NCBI GenBank assembly: GCA_913056395.1
Contig: CAJXMG010000016.1
Coordinates: forward strand, 1 to 61,489
Reading direction: 5' to 3'
DNA: 61,489 nucleotides
Source of the DNA: an uncultured bacterium
Lineage (GTDB): Bacteria > Planctomycetota > UBA8108 > UBA1146
The position numbers were made by a program, and so were the translations under genes. The notes under the pieces were generated by a model. That model worked only from the letters and a program-made list of their open reading frames with translations, was not told the DNA's origin and did no database searches. Shown here in pieces: positions 34,946-44,196 of this stretch. Numbering within the stretch: position 1 is the stretch's first letter; every line of letters starts with the position of its first letter.

Positions 34946-36021
34946 ACGGAATCCTCCAGGTCGAGGGAACCCTGCTGACGTCCGCCCGTGGCGCCGTCCA
35001 CCACTTTGTCAGCGGCGGGACCGAGCACCCTTCCGCGCGTGGTTTTCTCAATGAAACCGGCACGGATCAGATAAGGCTCATGGACATCCTCGATGGTCCG
35101 TTCTTCCTCACCGACAGTGACAGCGATGGTTTTGACTCCGACAGGAGTTCCATCCGCTCTGGCCACCACTTCGAGGATTTTTCTGTCCACAGTATCGAGA
35201 CCAAATGGATCCACACCCAGACGATCCAATGCCGCACGGGCACACTCTTCATCGATCCTGTTGCTTCCATCGACATCGGCAAAGTCGCGAACCCTGCGCA
35301 GATATCGATTGGCGATGCGTGGAGTCCCCCGACAACGACTTGCCAACACCCGTGCACCCTCTTGATCAATTTCAACACCCAGAATTCGCGCACTGCGTTC
35401 CAGGATCCGGATCAGATCCTCCACCGCATAGGGTTCCAGCTTCTCATGGATGCCAAACCGGGCACGGAAGGGGGAAGTGAGATTGCCCTCACGGGTGGTC
35501 GCTGCGACCAGGGTGAACTTTGGCAGGTGAATCCGCATCGATCGGGCATTGGGGCCCGAGTCGATCAGAATATCGATCTGGAAATCCTCCATGGCGGTGT
35601 AGAGGTACTCTTCGACCACCCGACTGACGCGGTGAACTTCATCGATAAAGAGGACATCCCCCTCCTGAAGTTCTGTCAAAAGACCCACGAGATCCTTGGC
35701 CTTGTCGAGGACCGGACCACTGGTCGCGCGGAAATTGACGCCCATTTGCGCGGCAATCAGACTCGAGAGAGTCGTCTTCCCCAAACCGGGCATTCCGGAG
35801 AAAAGGGTGTGGTCGAGGGAGTCTCCGCGCTTCTTGGCCGCCTCCAGATAGACCTTGAGATTGTCCACCACGGCTCCCTGACCGACAAATTCCGTTAGGT
35901 CACCCGGGCGAATCTGCTCTTCCACCGCAGAAGAGTCTCCCGGAATGGCGGCAGGCTGGGTCTGGCGTGTGGGGTCCGAACCACTGCTCATCGGTTCATC
36001 CGTTTCCAATAAATCCCTCAA
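34942..36021 (-). CDS. ruvB: Holliday junction branch migration ATPase RuvB
   Basis: RuvB is the hexameric motor that drives branch migration of Holliday junctions with RuvA. The approximately 359-residue protein has RPGDLTEFVGQ, Walker A GMPGLGKTTLS, Walker B FIDEVHRVS, sensor I VAATTREG (usual ATTR), sensor II RGTPRIANRYLRRVRDFA, and the winged-helix C-terminal GVKTIAVTVGEEERTIEDVHEPYLIRAGF. The start is uncertain: TTG at 36021, TTG at 36009 (better spaced from GAGGGA), or ATG at 35991. No ruvA or ruvC is adjacent. Heads the run with spoIID-like and tgt. Confidence 0.96.
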   Translation of the reverse strand: MRDLLETDEPMSSGSDPTRQTQPAAIPGDSSAVEEQIRPGDLTEFVGQGAVVDNLKVYLEAAKKRGDSLDHTLFSGMPGLGKTTLSSLIAAQMGVNFRATSGPVLDKAKDLVGLLTELQEGDVLFIDEVHRVSRVVEEYLYTAMEDFQIDILIDSGPNARSMRIHLPKFTLVAATTREGNLTSPFRARFGIHEKLEPYAVEDLIRILERSARILGVEIDQEGARVLASRCRGTPRIANRYLRRVRDFADVDGSNRIDEECARAALDRLGVDPFGLDTVDRKILEVVARADGTPVGVKTIAVTVGEEERTIEDVHEPYLIRAGFIEKTTRGRVLGPAADKVVDGATGGRQQGSLDLEDSV

Positions 36022-36210
36022 ATCTCAAGGCGCACCGCCAGCATAATCGAATCCCCGATCCGGTGAAATGATGCGGCGGGCGGAGAAGAATTTTTCCAGC
36101 TTCTTTTTGTCGGGACTGAATCCTCCGTGAAATTGCCGAATCATTGGTTAGGCTGTCGTCAACTCAAATGAAGACCGGGGGTCTCGACCCCCCGGGAAGG
36201 GACGACGGGG

Positions 36211-37551
36211 ATGCCATCGCAGGCAGGGGAAAACACTCCGCCACCGGAGCAGGGGAAATCAGCGGACTCTGCGGGGAATCGCCGTCCCCTCGGTGCAGTA
36301 TTGCTGACCCTGTTTCTCGATCTGGTCGGGTTCTCCATCATCTTCCCCCTGTTTCCTGCGATCCTCGACTCGTATCCCGATGATGCTCTGCTCAAGGGCC
36401 TGCTCAGTTTCCTGCAATCCCTTTCGCCGGAGATCGGGTTGGATGACCCGCGACTGATCACCCTCTTCGGCGGGGTGCTGGGATCCCTCTATTCCCTGTT
36501 GCAGTTTTTGATGAGCCCTTTCTGGGGCAGTCTTTCCGACCGAATCGGTCGGCGACCGGTGCTGCTGCTGACGATCGGCATCAACATGCTCGCGGCCCTG
36601 TTGTGGGCCTTCAGCGGTACTTTTCTGATACTGGTCCTGTCGCGCATCATCTCGGGAGCGGCCGGTGGCAACATCGCCACCGCCACCGCAGCGGTGGCAG
36701 ATGTCACCCCCGGAAAAGATCGCGCCCGGGGAATGGGTCTCGTCGGTGCGGCCTTTGGTCTCGGCTTCATTCTCGGTCCCGCGATCGGTGGGTACCTGTC
36801 ACTCTTTGACCTCTCCCACCTCGGCTCGATTCCTCTGTTCAGTGGACTCGCCTTTACCCCCTTTACGGTGGCAGCACTGGGTGTGGTGTTGCTTCACTTC
36901 ATCAACCTGCTGTGGGTTTTCAAGGCACTGCCCGAAACGCGCCCCCCGTCAACGGAGCCCCGACCCATCCAATGGTCCGTCTCACTCGGAAGACAATGGG
37001 GCGACACCGTGCGCAACACCAACATGGCCAATCTTGTTTACCTGCTCGCATTCAGCGGAATGGAATTCACACTGGCATTTCTGGTACGCCAAAGACTCGA
37101 CTTTGGAACCACAGAAACCGCCACGATGTTTGTCGTCATCGGTCTCATCCTCGCCCTCGTTCAGGGGGGCCTGACCCGCAGACTCGCCCACTCCTGGGGA
37201 CCGGAGAAGACGGCGATTCGGGGAATGGTTCTGGTGGCACTCGGCCTCGTCGGCGTCGCCTGGACCCACGAGGATTGGCACCTCTGGGCATCACTCCTTC
37301 CCCTGAGTGCCGGTTCGGCAATGGCGATGCCGATGCTGTCGACCATCGTCAGCAGCAATGTTTCTGCTGAGGAACAGGGAGCCGCATTGGGGGTCTTCCG
37401 CTCGTTGGGCAGCCTTTCCCGGGCGATCGGCCCCTTCGCTGCCGCCATTCTCTATTGGCAAATGGGTTCTTCTGCGCCCTATTTTGCGTCAGCTCTCCTG
37501 TTGTTGATCCCGATGGCCCTGCTCTCGGGTGCTCTTGCCAGAAAACGCTGA
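36211..37551 (+). CDS. Major facilitator superfamily transporter
   Basis: A 446-residue membrane transporter with about twelve hydrophobic segments. The MFS signature between helices 2 and 3 reads GSLSDRIGRRPVLLL, and the first helix has LFLDLVGFSIIFPLFP, as in the TetA/DHA1 drug-efflux group. SRIISGAAGGNIATATAAVADVTP and FGLGFILGPAIGG (motif C of antiporters) support a drug:H+ antiporter. An insertion of about 40 residues between the first two helices (residues 45-85) is unusual. The ATG has GGAAGGGACGACGGGG upstream. Substrate unknown; resistance genes are not adjacent. Confidence 0.9.
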   Translation: MPSQAGENTPPPEQGKSADSAGNRRPLGAVLLTLFLDLVGFSIIFPLFPAILDSYPDDALLKGLLSFLQSLSPEIGLDDPRLITLFGGVLGSLYSLLQFLMSPFWGSLSDRIGRRPVLLLTIGINMLAALLWAFSGTFLILVLSRIISGAAGGNIATATAAVADVTPGKDRARGMGLVGAAFGLGFILGPAIGGYLSLFDLSHLGSIPLFSGLAFTPFTVAALGVVLLHFINLLWVFKALPETRPPSTEPRPIQWSVSLGRQWGDTVRNTNMANLVYLLAFSGMEFTLAFLVRQRLDFGTTETATMFVVIGLILALVQGGLTRRLAHSWGPEKTAIRGMVLVALGLVGVAWTHEDWHLWASLLPLSAGSAMAMPMLSTIVSSNVSAEEQGAALGVFRSLGSLSRAIGPFAAAILYWQMGSSAPYFASALLLLIPMALLSGALARKR

Positions 37552-37605
37552 ATTTCCTAACATCTTGTCACGCCGCGCGATCCTGGCCCGGGAAGGGGCT
37601 TCGTC

Positions 37606-38418
37606 GTGCTTCACCAAAACCCAACCACCTCCCCCGGGAGGTGTGCCCATACTTCTGCCTGCAGATCCGATGGCCCTCAGTTGCGGTCATCGATTGCTGT
37701 GCTGCTCCTCCTGCTTATCACCCTGCCGATCATCGGTTGCAGCAGCGCTCCCGCTCCCCGTGGAGAAAGCATCTCTCAGGATGAATCGATGACCCCCGCG
37801 GATGTGGGCGCGATGATGACGGGCAGCTGGTATGTCGAAAATGAGGATCGGAGAGGGATGGCCACTTTGGGCGGACTCCTCTCCTATGACATGACCACCT
37901 CACAGATCGTTGGCGGTCAAAAAGTCGGTGAAGAAAGGGTCACCGCCGGCCCCCTGTGGATCGCTGGCAGAACCGAAAGCCGGGCAACCAATTCCCAGGG
38001 AAGCGAAGGCCGCAGTAATTGGTTCTTCCCCTTCTGGCGCTATCGTGAAGTGGACGGCCAAAAAACTCTCTACCCGTTGATGGTGATCCCGATTCCCATG
38101 GGTTCGGTCGATACTCCTGAACTGGCGTTACAGGATGACAACTTCGATCCGTGGGCAGGAGTCGGTGAAAACACCCCCGTCACCGAAGTGGTGGAGACTC
38201 CCGTGACAGTCCCGGATCCCATCGATCCTGTGATTTCCGAGGTGATCGCACAGGCCCCCATGACTTACCAGATTCGCAAGGGAGATACCCTGTGGTCATT
38301 GGCGGTGCGCTTTTATGGAGATGGTCATCGTTACCCTGACCTTCTCGCCGCCAACCGCGGAACCCTCGCCGACCCAAGCCAGATGACGGTTGGCAGCACC
38401 ATCGTGATTCCGAACTAG
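37606..38418 (+). CDS. LysM-domain lipoprotein
   Basis: A 270-residue protein with a hydrophobic segment (AVLLLLLITLPII) ending in the lipobox IIGCSS, so it should be lipidated at about Cys45 and face outward. A central part contains WYVENEDRRGMATLGG and NWFFPFWRYREVDG, not recognised. The C terminus is one LysM domain, MTYQIRKGDTLWSLAVRFYG...GSTIVIPN, that binds peptidoglycan. The GTG start at 37606 follows GGAAGGGG; a later TTG would shorten the N-terminal region to a normal signal length but has no binding site. The stop shares CTAG with that of the convergent radical SAM gene. Confidence 0.82.
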   Translation: MLHQNPTTSPGRCAHTSACRSDGPQLRSSIAVLLLLLITLPIIGCSSAPAPRGESISQDESMTPADVGAMMTGSWYVENEDRRGMATLGGLLSYDMTTSQIVGGQKVGEERVTAGPLWIAGRTESRATNSQGSEGRSNWFFPFWRYREVDGQKTLYPLMVIPIPMGSVDTPELALQDDNFDPWAGVGENTPVTEVVETPVTVPDPIDPVISEVIAQAPMTYQIRKGDTLWSLAVRFYGDGHRYPDLLAANRGTLADPSQMTVGSTIVIPN

Positions 38419-39428
38419 GGATTTGTCTTTTCTGCGGCGGGGGCCTCTACCAGGCTTCCGCCGCAGGAGGATCCCTGACCGGCAGTACAGCCATAGCAGT
38501 GCTCTCCCGTGGCGATTTCCCGATCCACCAGCTGTTCCTCGGTCACCGTCCATAAATCGGGAACCTCCCCACTCTCCGAATCTGCGGTCAGCCCCATCGA
38601 CAACATCTGATTGAAATCGCAATCGTGCAATCTGCCGTTGTATTCGACGGAGAGAGTCTCTCGACACATGAGGCCGGGAAGTGTGGCCTCATTGAAAGAC
38701 TGTTCCAGCAACTGTCGGTAATCCTGCTCCTTGCCTTCCTTCCGCAGCTGACCCAGAAAACGGGAGATGGGCATATTGGTGATGGTGATCAGTCGGTCGA
38801 AAACGATGCCGAGGTCCTGCTTCAGAACCCTGCGATAATCATTTTCCAACACATGGGCTGGTGGTGGCAGAGTCGCTCCTCCGGGATTGAACACCAGATC
38901 GAGTTGCAGGTTGGAATCGTGATCTCTTCTTCCCTCGGCGGCCCCATAGCCGAGACGGTTCAGTCGTTTCAGGCCGCGAATACTGCCCTCAAAAACACCA
39001 TCCCCTCTTTGGCGATCCACATTGTCCCGGGAATAACAGGGCAAGCTGGCGACGACATGAACTCCCTGTTGAGCGAGGAACTCCGCCAGGGATTCCTGCC
39101 CCTTCTCTTGCAGAATTGTCAGATTGCAGCGATCGATCACTTCCAGTCCACGGGCTCTTGCCTGAACGACCAGATCCCGGAATCCGGAGTGCAGCTCCGG
39201 TGCTCCCCCGGTCAAATCCACCACCTGTAAATGGGGCAGACGGTCCATCAGCGACAGACAACCTTCGACCCCCTCTTCTGACAGTTTTTCAGTCCTCGTC
39301 GGACCGGCACCGACATGACAGTGAGCACAGGTCTGATTGCAAACCCGGCCCAAATTGATCTGCAGAACCCGGGTGTTGCCCCGGGTGAGGGGACTTTCCA
39401 ATTTTTGCCGAAAACAACCGGATTCCAT
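38415..39428 (-). CDS. ArsS-like radical SAM/Cys-rich protein
   Basis: A 337-residue radical SAM enzyme. The iron-sulfur motif CNQTCAHC sits near residue 32, and the C-terminal DUF3641-type region carries several Cys (CRETLSVEYNG, CDFNQM, HCYGCTAGQGSSCGG). This is the arsenosugar biosynthesis ArsS family (TIGR04167 type), in which ArsS attaches the 5'-deoxyadenosyl group to dimethylarsenic. No ArsM methyltransferase is next to it, so the role is not certain. The family is also known to include selenocysteine variants; here the positions are ordinary Cys. Start ATG at 39428, or a TTG three codons before. Confidence 0.88.
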   Translation of the reverse strand: MESGCFRQKLESPLTRGNTRVLQINLGRVCNQTCAHCHVGAGPTRTEKLSEEGVEGCLSLMDRLPHLQVVDLTGGAPELHSGFRDLVVQARARGLEVIDRCNLTILQEKGQESLAEFLAQQGVHVVASLPCYSRDNVDRQRGDGVFEGSIRGLKRLNRLGYGAAEGRRDHDSNLQLDLVFNPGGATLPPPAHVLENDYRRVLKQDLGIVFDRLITITNMPISRFLGQLRKEGKEQDYRQLLEQSFNEATLPGLMCRETLSVEYNGRLHDCDFNQMLSMGLTADSESGEVPDLWTVTEEQLVDREIATGEHCYGCTAGQGSSCGGSLVEAPAAEKTNP

Positions 39429-39661
39429 GCTCTTCAAGGGGTGGACCTCCCGTGTGTGAATGTCATTTCAGGCAATTTAGTCGGATTTTGGCCTCAACGG
39501 AAATGCTTACAAAAATATTCCAACCTGAACACTACACAACGCTTTGTTAATCAATAGAATGTATTTACATACAGGAAGACGACCCTGTCCCGATTTTTGA
39601 TCGGGCCAGATTCAGGCCCACCCCTGCGGCTTGGGCTAACGGCGAGAAAGGAATCTCATCC

Positions 39662-41011
39662 ATGTCCCTTCGTATCTATCTTGGTCTGTTCATGGCACTA
39701 CTTTGCGTGCTTGCTCCCACTGCGGACGCCCAGACCAACTACAAGTTGAGTGCTCCCAATACCAGCAGCCTCCCCGGTGGAACGCTGGCTGCGGACATTC
39801 TGATGACCAACCAGCCGGAACCCGCTCAGGGTTTCCAGTTTGGCCTCTCCTTTGATCCGACGTTGTTAACTCTCAACCTCGTCACTCAGGGTGCCGATCT
39901 GCAGAGTCTGGACAACGGTCAAGGTGCAGATTACTTCTTCCACACTGAGCCGAATGGCAGTGGCGGAGTGACCGTCGGCGCCATCGTCAGCCTTTCTCCT
40001 CCCCTGCTTTCGATTCCTGCAGGATTGGACCACAGTGTCGCCCGGCTCGAGCTTTCCGTCTTGCCGACCGCGCAACCCGCCCAGATTTCTGGATTGACCT
40101 TCACCAACACTCTGGGCTCGCCCCCGGTTCTCTGCGTGATTTCGGTCAATGGTGTTTCCCAGAGTCCAACCCTTGAGCACGGATCCGTGACCATCGAAAC
40201 TCCTGCTCCCTCGGGTCTTCAGGTCGTCGTTGACGATGCCTGTACCTGCAGCGGAACTGTTTCCTGGACCAATGGTGGAACTTACGACTCCGTCGTTGTG
40301 ACCGTCGACGGGATTTCGTCTTCCTACGCCGGCGACACCCAGAGCCTCGCACTCAACCTGAATGATGGTGCTCCGACCAACGTCGAAGTGTACGGAATCA
40401 GCAATGGCCAGAACTCCTCGGCCACCTCGACTGCCTACACCTGTAACACCACTCCGGCGAACGCTCCGATCTCCGATCTCTCCTGCTCCATCGATCATGA
40501 GACCTGCACGGCCACCCTCAGCTGGGTCAACAACAGCGCCAACTACCAGGCACTGGAACTGCGTGTGGACGGCCAACTGGTGGCAACTCTCGCCGGTACG
40601 GATTCCACCACCACCTACGTCCTTCCTGCTGAAATGACCCCCTACACCCTCGAAATCTCCGGGATCGGTGAGTGTGGTGAGAGTCTTGCCGGAATGGGCT
40701 GCACCCTTGAGTGCCTTCCTGAGCGCTTCCGTAGAGGTGACGTCAACTCCGATACCTTGGTCGATATCTCCGACGCCATCGGAACCCTGTCTTACCTTTT
40801 CCAGGGAATCCCCATGGTTTGCCTGGACGCCATCGACACCAATGACGACGGCACCATCGACATTTCTGACGCGATCTCAACCCTCAGTTACATCTTCGGC
40901 GGAGGAACTCCTCCTGCTGCCCCGGGACCTTCGACCTGTGGTGTCGACCCGGATAATGGCAATCCCGACAATCTGGATTGCACCGATTACAACACCGCTA
41001 CCTGTAACTGA
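39662..41011 (+). CDS. Exported protein with dockerin-like C-terminal repeats
   Basis: A 449-residue secreted protein. The signal peptide ends near ADAQ (residue 24). Residues 25-180 look like a cohesin/beta-sandwich domain (GGTLAADILMTNQPEPAQGFQFGLSF), followed by two fibronectin-like domains (STAYTCNTTPANAP, then LRVDGQLVATLAGTDS). The end holds two calcium-binding loops, GDVNSDTLVDISDA and DTNDDGTIDISDA, then CGVDPDNGN, a dockerin-like module abundant in marine planctomycetes. Its partner is not known; it may tether the protein to the surface. The ATG follows GAAAGGAA, and the upstream 220 nt is AT-richer and likely the promoter. A terminator follows. Confidence 0.88.
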   Translation: MSLRIYLGLFMALLCVLAPTADAQTNYKLSAPNTSSLPGGTLAADILMTNQPEPAQGFQFGLSFDPTLLTLNLVTQGADLQSLDNGQGADYFFHTEPNGSGGVTVGAIVSLSPPLLSIPAGLDHSVARLELSVLPTAQPAQISGLTFTNTLGSPPVLCVISVNGVSQSPTLEHGSVTIETPAPSGLQVVVDDACTCSGTVSWTNGGTYDSVVVTVDGISSSYAGDTQSLALNLNDGAPTNVEVYGISNGQNSSATSTAYTCNTTPANAPISDLSCSIDHETCTATLSWVNNSANYQALELRVDGQLVATLAGTDSTTTYVLPAEMTPYTLEISGIGECGESLAGMGCTLECLPERFRRGDVNSDTLVDISDAIGTLSYLFQGIPMVCLDAIDTNDDGTIDISDAISTLSYIFGGGTPPAAPGPSTCGVDPDNGNPDNLDCTDYNTATCN

Positions 41012-41039
41012 TTCTCGCCAAATCAAAGCGAAATGAAAA

Positions 41040-41068
41040 GGGCCCGCAGGGTAACCCCCTGCGGGCCC
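41040..41068 (+). terminator. Rho-independent terminator of the dockerin-like gene
   Basis: Arms GGGCCCGCAGGG (41040-41051) and CCCTGCGGGCCC (41057-41068) are perfectly complementary with a five-base loop. CTCCTTTTGG follows on the plus strand. As ribBA converges here, the stem could also serve the minus strand, where an adenine-rich plus-strand stretch before it gives CTTTTCATTTCG. Confidence 0.88.
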
Positions 41069-41130
41069 GCTCCTTTTGGTCAAGAGTTTCGCGTGATCAG
41101 TCTCACCCCTGTTCGATGGATCCTCCCGGA

Positions 41131-42357
41131 TCAGATCGTTTCAAAGGTGTGACCAAATTTGGTCTTCTTCGTTTTCAGATAGTTGACGTTCACAGGCCCC
41201 ACTCCCAACTCCAACGGGACTCTCTGGGTGACCTGAACTCCATTCTCTTCCAATCCCTCAACTTTGCCGGGATTGTTGGTCAACAGGCGCACCTGATTCA
41301 CGGACAACGCCCTGAGGATCTTTGCCGCAGCGGAATATTCGCGAAGGTCTGCCTCGAAGCCCAGATGCTCATTGGCCTCAACCGTGTCCAGCCCCTCGGA
41401 TTCCATCAGATGGTAGGCCTCAATCTTTTTGGCGAGACCAATTCCACGACCTTCCTGGGGCAGGTAGATCAGGGCGCCACGCTCTTTGGCTCCGATCATC
41501 TTGAGGGAGTGATCCAACTGCATTCCACAGTCACAACGCAGGGATCCAAAAACATCCCCTGTCATGCAAGCACTGTGAACACGCACAAGGGGATCTTCTT
41601 CCCCTTCACTCAGGTCTCCCATGCGCAGTACGGTCACCGGATCATTGTCAGCGGTCTTCCAGCACTCCAACTCAAAGACTCCATAGGGAGTCGGCAAGTG
41701 GGCGGCACTGAGCCTGACCGGGACTTCCGGAGCGGCCTCTTCAATCGTTTCGCGCTCGCGGCGGTACTCCACAAGGCTGTCGATGGTTCCCAACAACAGA
41801 CCGTGTTTCTCCGCAAAGACTTCCAACTCTGGCAGACGGGCCATGGTGCCGTCGTCATTCATCACCTCGCAGATGATCGCCGCGGGCTGCAAGCCGGCCA
41901 TGCGCGCCAGATCGACCGACGCTTCGGTGTGACCTGTGCGACGAAGCACTCCCCCCGGCTTGGCTTTGAGGGGGAAAAGGTGACCGGGACGATTGAACTG
42001 ATCCGGCCGGGAGTTGGGATCCGCAAGAAGACGAGCCGTATGGGCCCGATCTGCGGCGCTGATCCCGGTGGTGATGCCTTCGGAGGCATCCACCGAAACG
42101 GTGAACGCACACTCCCCTGGCAGGGTCGGTTTGTCGCTCATCGGCGGGAGTTCGAGTCTCTCACAGAACTCGGCGGCCATGGGGGCGCAGATCAGGCCTC
42201 GCCCCTCGAGGGCGCAAAACTTGATGTGCTCGTCGGTGACCAATTCTGCGGCCATGACGAGATCACCCTCATTTTCGCGGTCCGGGGCATCGATCAAAAT
42301 GACCATGCGCCCCTTGGCGATCTCCTGTACCAATTCCTCGACAGTGGCAAATGCCAT
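41131..42357 (-). CDS. ribBA: Bifunctional DHBP synthase / GTP cyclohydrolase II
   Basis: RibBA starts both branches of riboflavin synthesis: RibB makes 3,4-dihydroxy-2-butanone 4-phosphate from ribulose 5-phosphate and RibA opens GTP. The 408-residue protein has the RibB half (DAPDRENEGDLVMAAE, TGISAADRAHT, RPGHLFPLKAKPGGVLRRTGHTEASVDLARMAG) and the RibA half (VRVHSACMTGDVFGSLRCDCG zinc site, YLPQEGRGIGLAKKIEAY, LLTNNPGKV). Both catalytic parts look complete. No FMN riboswitch motif was found in the 130 nt upstream. Confidence 0.96.
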   Translation of the reverse strand: MAFATVEELVQEIAKGRMVILIDAPDRENEGDLVMAAELVTDEHIKFCALEGRGLICAPMAAEFCERLELPPMSDKPTLPGECAFTVSVDASEGITTGISAADRAHTARLLADPNSRPDQFNRPGHLFPLKAKPGGVLRRTGHTEASVDLARMAGLQPAAIICEVMNDDGTMARLPELEVFAEKHGLLLGTIDSLVEYRRERETIEEAAPEVPVRLSAAHLPTPYGVFELECWKTADNDPVTVLRMGDLSEGEEDPLVRVHSACMTGDVFGSLRCDCGMQLDHSLKMIGAKERGALIYLPQEGRGIGLAKKIEAYHLMESEGLDTVEANEHLGFEADLREYSAAAKILRALSVNQVRLLTNNPGKVEGLEENGVQVTQRVPLELGVGPVNVNYLKTKKTKFGHTFETI

Positions 42358-42491
42358 CGATGGCTCCCATCAAAACGGGGTGTCCCCTTGGGTAGATCTG
42401 GCCGGGAATTACCCAACTCAGCATTCAGGGGTATGGACACCATTGTCCCTATTTTAGAACCGATTGGGGCCTCTTGGCACTGAATCGGGTC

Positions 42492-43130
42492 TTATTGCGG
42501 AAGGAATTCCACCCCTTCGAGTCGACCTCCCAAGCGCTCTCCCACCTTCGAGACCTGCTTGAGGAGCCCCCGGGTGACCTCAGGGGCTTCCAGAGTACCC
42601 CAGATCTGAATCAGACAACGACGGGTCTGGGGGGCAGTTTTCGTTCTCTGGGAGTCTTTAACGGCATTGGCGCAGGGCCCCACAGAATCCGCGAGACAGA
42701 TCAAGCCTGCGATATCGATCTCCTGACCCGAAGCGTTGAAAATGTATTTCTGCCCCGATTCCCCGAGACCGATGGAGAGATCCCCCTCCACCCGATCCAG
42801 ATCGACCACACTGAGGGGTAATCCAGAAATTCTGGAGGCCGAGTTGCCAAGATCGACCAATGGGAAGATCGAAGCCAGTTTGCCCTCAGCGGCTGCCTTC
42901 TGGAGCCACTCGCTGGAGGGCTTGCCCCGTCCAGCCGGACGGTATCCCCCATGGCGAAGGAGAGATCGGACCGCCTTGCGCAATTCTTCTGTCATCGGCT
43001 CGCAAGGGAAATCGGCTGAAATCATCTCTTGTAGCCAGGGAGGACTCTCCTCACCTTGCGGAGCGGGAAGCTCGATCACGACGCCAGCAGCATCCAGCAA
43101 GGGATGCTCTTCCACATGAATCTGCAACAT
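42492..43130 (-). CDS. B3/B4-domain protein
   Basis: A 212-residue protein that matches the stand-alone B3/B4 domain (PF03483), related to the editing-site region of the phenylalanyl-tRNA synthetase beta chain. Visible blocks: LRKAVRSLLRHGGYRPAGRGKPSSEWL, FPLVDLGNSASRISGLPLSVVDLD, GLICLADSVGPCANAVKDSQRTKT and RRCLIQIWG. Stand-alone members are suspected to hydrolyse mis-charged aminoacyl-tRNA or act on related substrates; the exact role is unknown. AAGGG lies upstream of the ATG. Divergent from the LPS-kinase-like gene. Confidence 0.8.
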   Translation of the reverse strand: MLQIHVEEHPLLDAAGVVIELPAPQGEESPPWLQEMISADFPCEPMTEELRKAVRSLLRHGGYRPAGRGKPSSEWLQKAAAEGKLASIFPLVDLGNSASRISGLPLSVVDLDRVEGDLSIGLGESGQKYIFNASGQEIDIAGLICLADSVGPCANAVKDSQRTKTAPQTRRCLIQIWGTLEAPEVTRGLLKQVSKVGERLGGRLEGVEFLPQ

Positions 43131-43220
43131 TCTTGCACCCTTCTTCAGAGGACGTCACTCCAAGGACAGGCTATGGCCCACTTGCCCAACTGAGGCTCCC
43201 CGATATCATCCCGGAGAAGA

Positions 43221-44195
43221 TTGGATTTCAAAGCCACACCATGGCAGGGGGCCAGATTGCCACGGGACACCTCACCCGTCCACGGGAACATCTTCCTCGC
43301 TCCCGACATGGATCTTCAACAGGCTCACCAACTGCTCGATACTCCCGCCCATCGCGTCATCGCAGAAGGACGAAGAGGACGATTGGAAGAGATCCAGCTC
43401 GAAGGGACCTCTTACGCTCGTAAAGTCTATCGGGTGACCAAAAAGTCCATTCATGGCACGGCTGTACGCTGGCTACCGGCCTTCATGCGCTGGGGCCGGG
43501 TTCGCAGATCGTGGAACGCAATGCTTGAAGGAGAACAGAGAGCAATGCCCCTACCCCGAGTTCTTTGCCGAAGCGAAAATAGGCACCAGGCAAGACTCGT
43601 GACAACGTGGATTCCTGGAGAACCCCTTCATCATTGGCATGCCCGTCAACTGCAGCAATCCACTGCTGATGGTTGGGAGCGTCAATTTGCGGAGTGGATC
43701 GGTCCACAGTTGTTTCAATTGTTCGCTGCCGGCATGACCACCCGAGACCTCTCGCCCAATAATGTGCTCATCTCAGGGCCAAAGTCAGGCCCATGGCAGT
43801 TTCATCTGGTCGATCTCGATGAAGCCCGTCTCCAAAGATTTACCGAAGGGGAATCTTTTATCGATCAGGTGATCTATTCCCTTTCCCAAATCGGACATTT
43901 ACCGCCGACAATTTCACCGCGGTTCAGGATGAGGGCTTTGGTCGCATTTCTCGAAGCTGGCGGACAGCGCTGGGCTGATGGACAAGCCGAGTTCTCACCG
44001 CGCTCCACTTCCTTCATCGATCGCAGGGCCGCCCGCAAAAAGTTCATCCGACAGGTGATCGATGGAGTACTGCGGTTCGATCGGCGAAAAGAGAAACACT
44101 TGAAGAAGGCGGGAAGAACCGGCCGCTATGCCGGGTGGGGTCTCGACGACGACGGTCTTCCGGTTCCCTTTGACGGAGCCCGAGACGAAATCTGA
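43221..44195 (+). CDS. Kdo/WaaP-type lipopolysaccharide kinase-like protein
   Basis: A 324-residue protein of the protein-kinase-like fold. The catalytic loop TTRDLSPNNVLIS corresponds to HxDLxxxN and the metal site is FHLVDLDEARL (Asp of DFG). The N-lobe has GRRGRLEEIQLEG and YARKVYR with the probable ATP-binding Lys. This matches the Kdo kinase/WaaP family that phosphorylates LPS inner-core sugars. The catalytic His is replaced by Thr (TTRDL), a change to note. The TTG start at 43221 has GGAGAAGA close upstream; ATG 43308 has no such site. It fits with kdsA elsewhere in the window. Confidence 0.75.
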   Translation: MDFKATPWQGARLPRDTSPVHGNIFLAPDMDLQQAHQLLDTPAHRVIAEGRRGRLEEIQLEGTSYARKVYRVTKKSIHGTAVRWLPAFMRWGRVRRSWNAMLEGEQRAMPLPRVLCRSENRHQARLVTTWIPGEPLHHWHARQLQQSTADGWERQFAEWIGPQLFQLFAAGMTTRDLSPNNVLISGPKSGPWQFHLVDLDEARLQRFTEGESFIDQVIYSLSQIGHLPPTISPRFRMRALVAFLEAGGQRWADGQAEFSPRSTSFIDRRAARKKFIRQVIDGVLRFDRRKEKHLKKAGRTGRYAGWGLDDDGLPVPFDGARDEI

Positions 44196-44196
44196 A

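Noticed and set aside
38415-39428. Selenocysteine in the ArsS-like radical SAM protein
   Set aside because: Some family members use Sec, but every conserved position seen here is Cys and the gene ends at a TAG in the normal place.
41116-42483. 455-codon open frame on the plus strand
   Set aside because: It is antisense to ribBA, which is complete and has clear catalytic motifs.
42358-42491. FMN riboswitch before ribBA
   Set aside because: I searched by eye for the conserved RFN-element blocks on the minus strand and found none.
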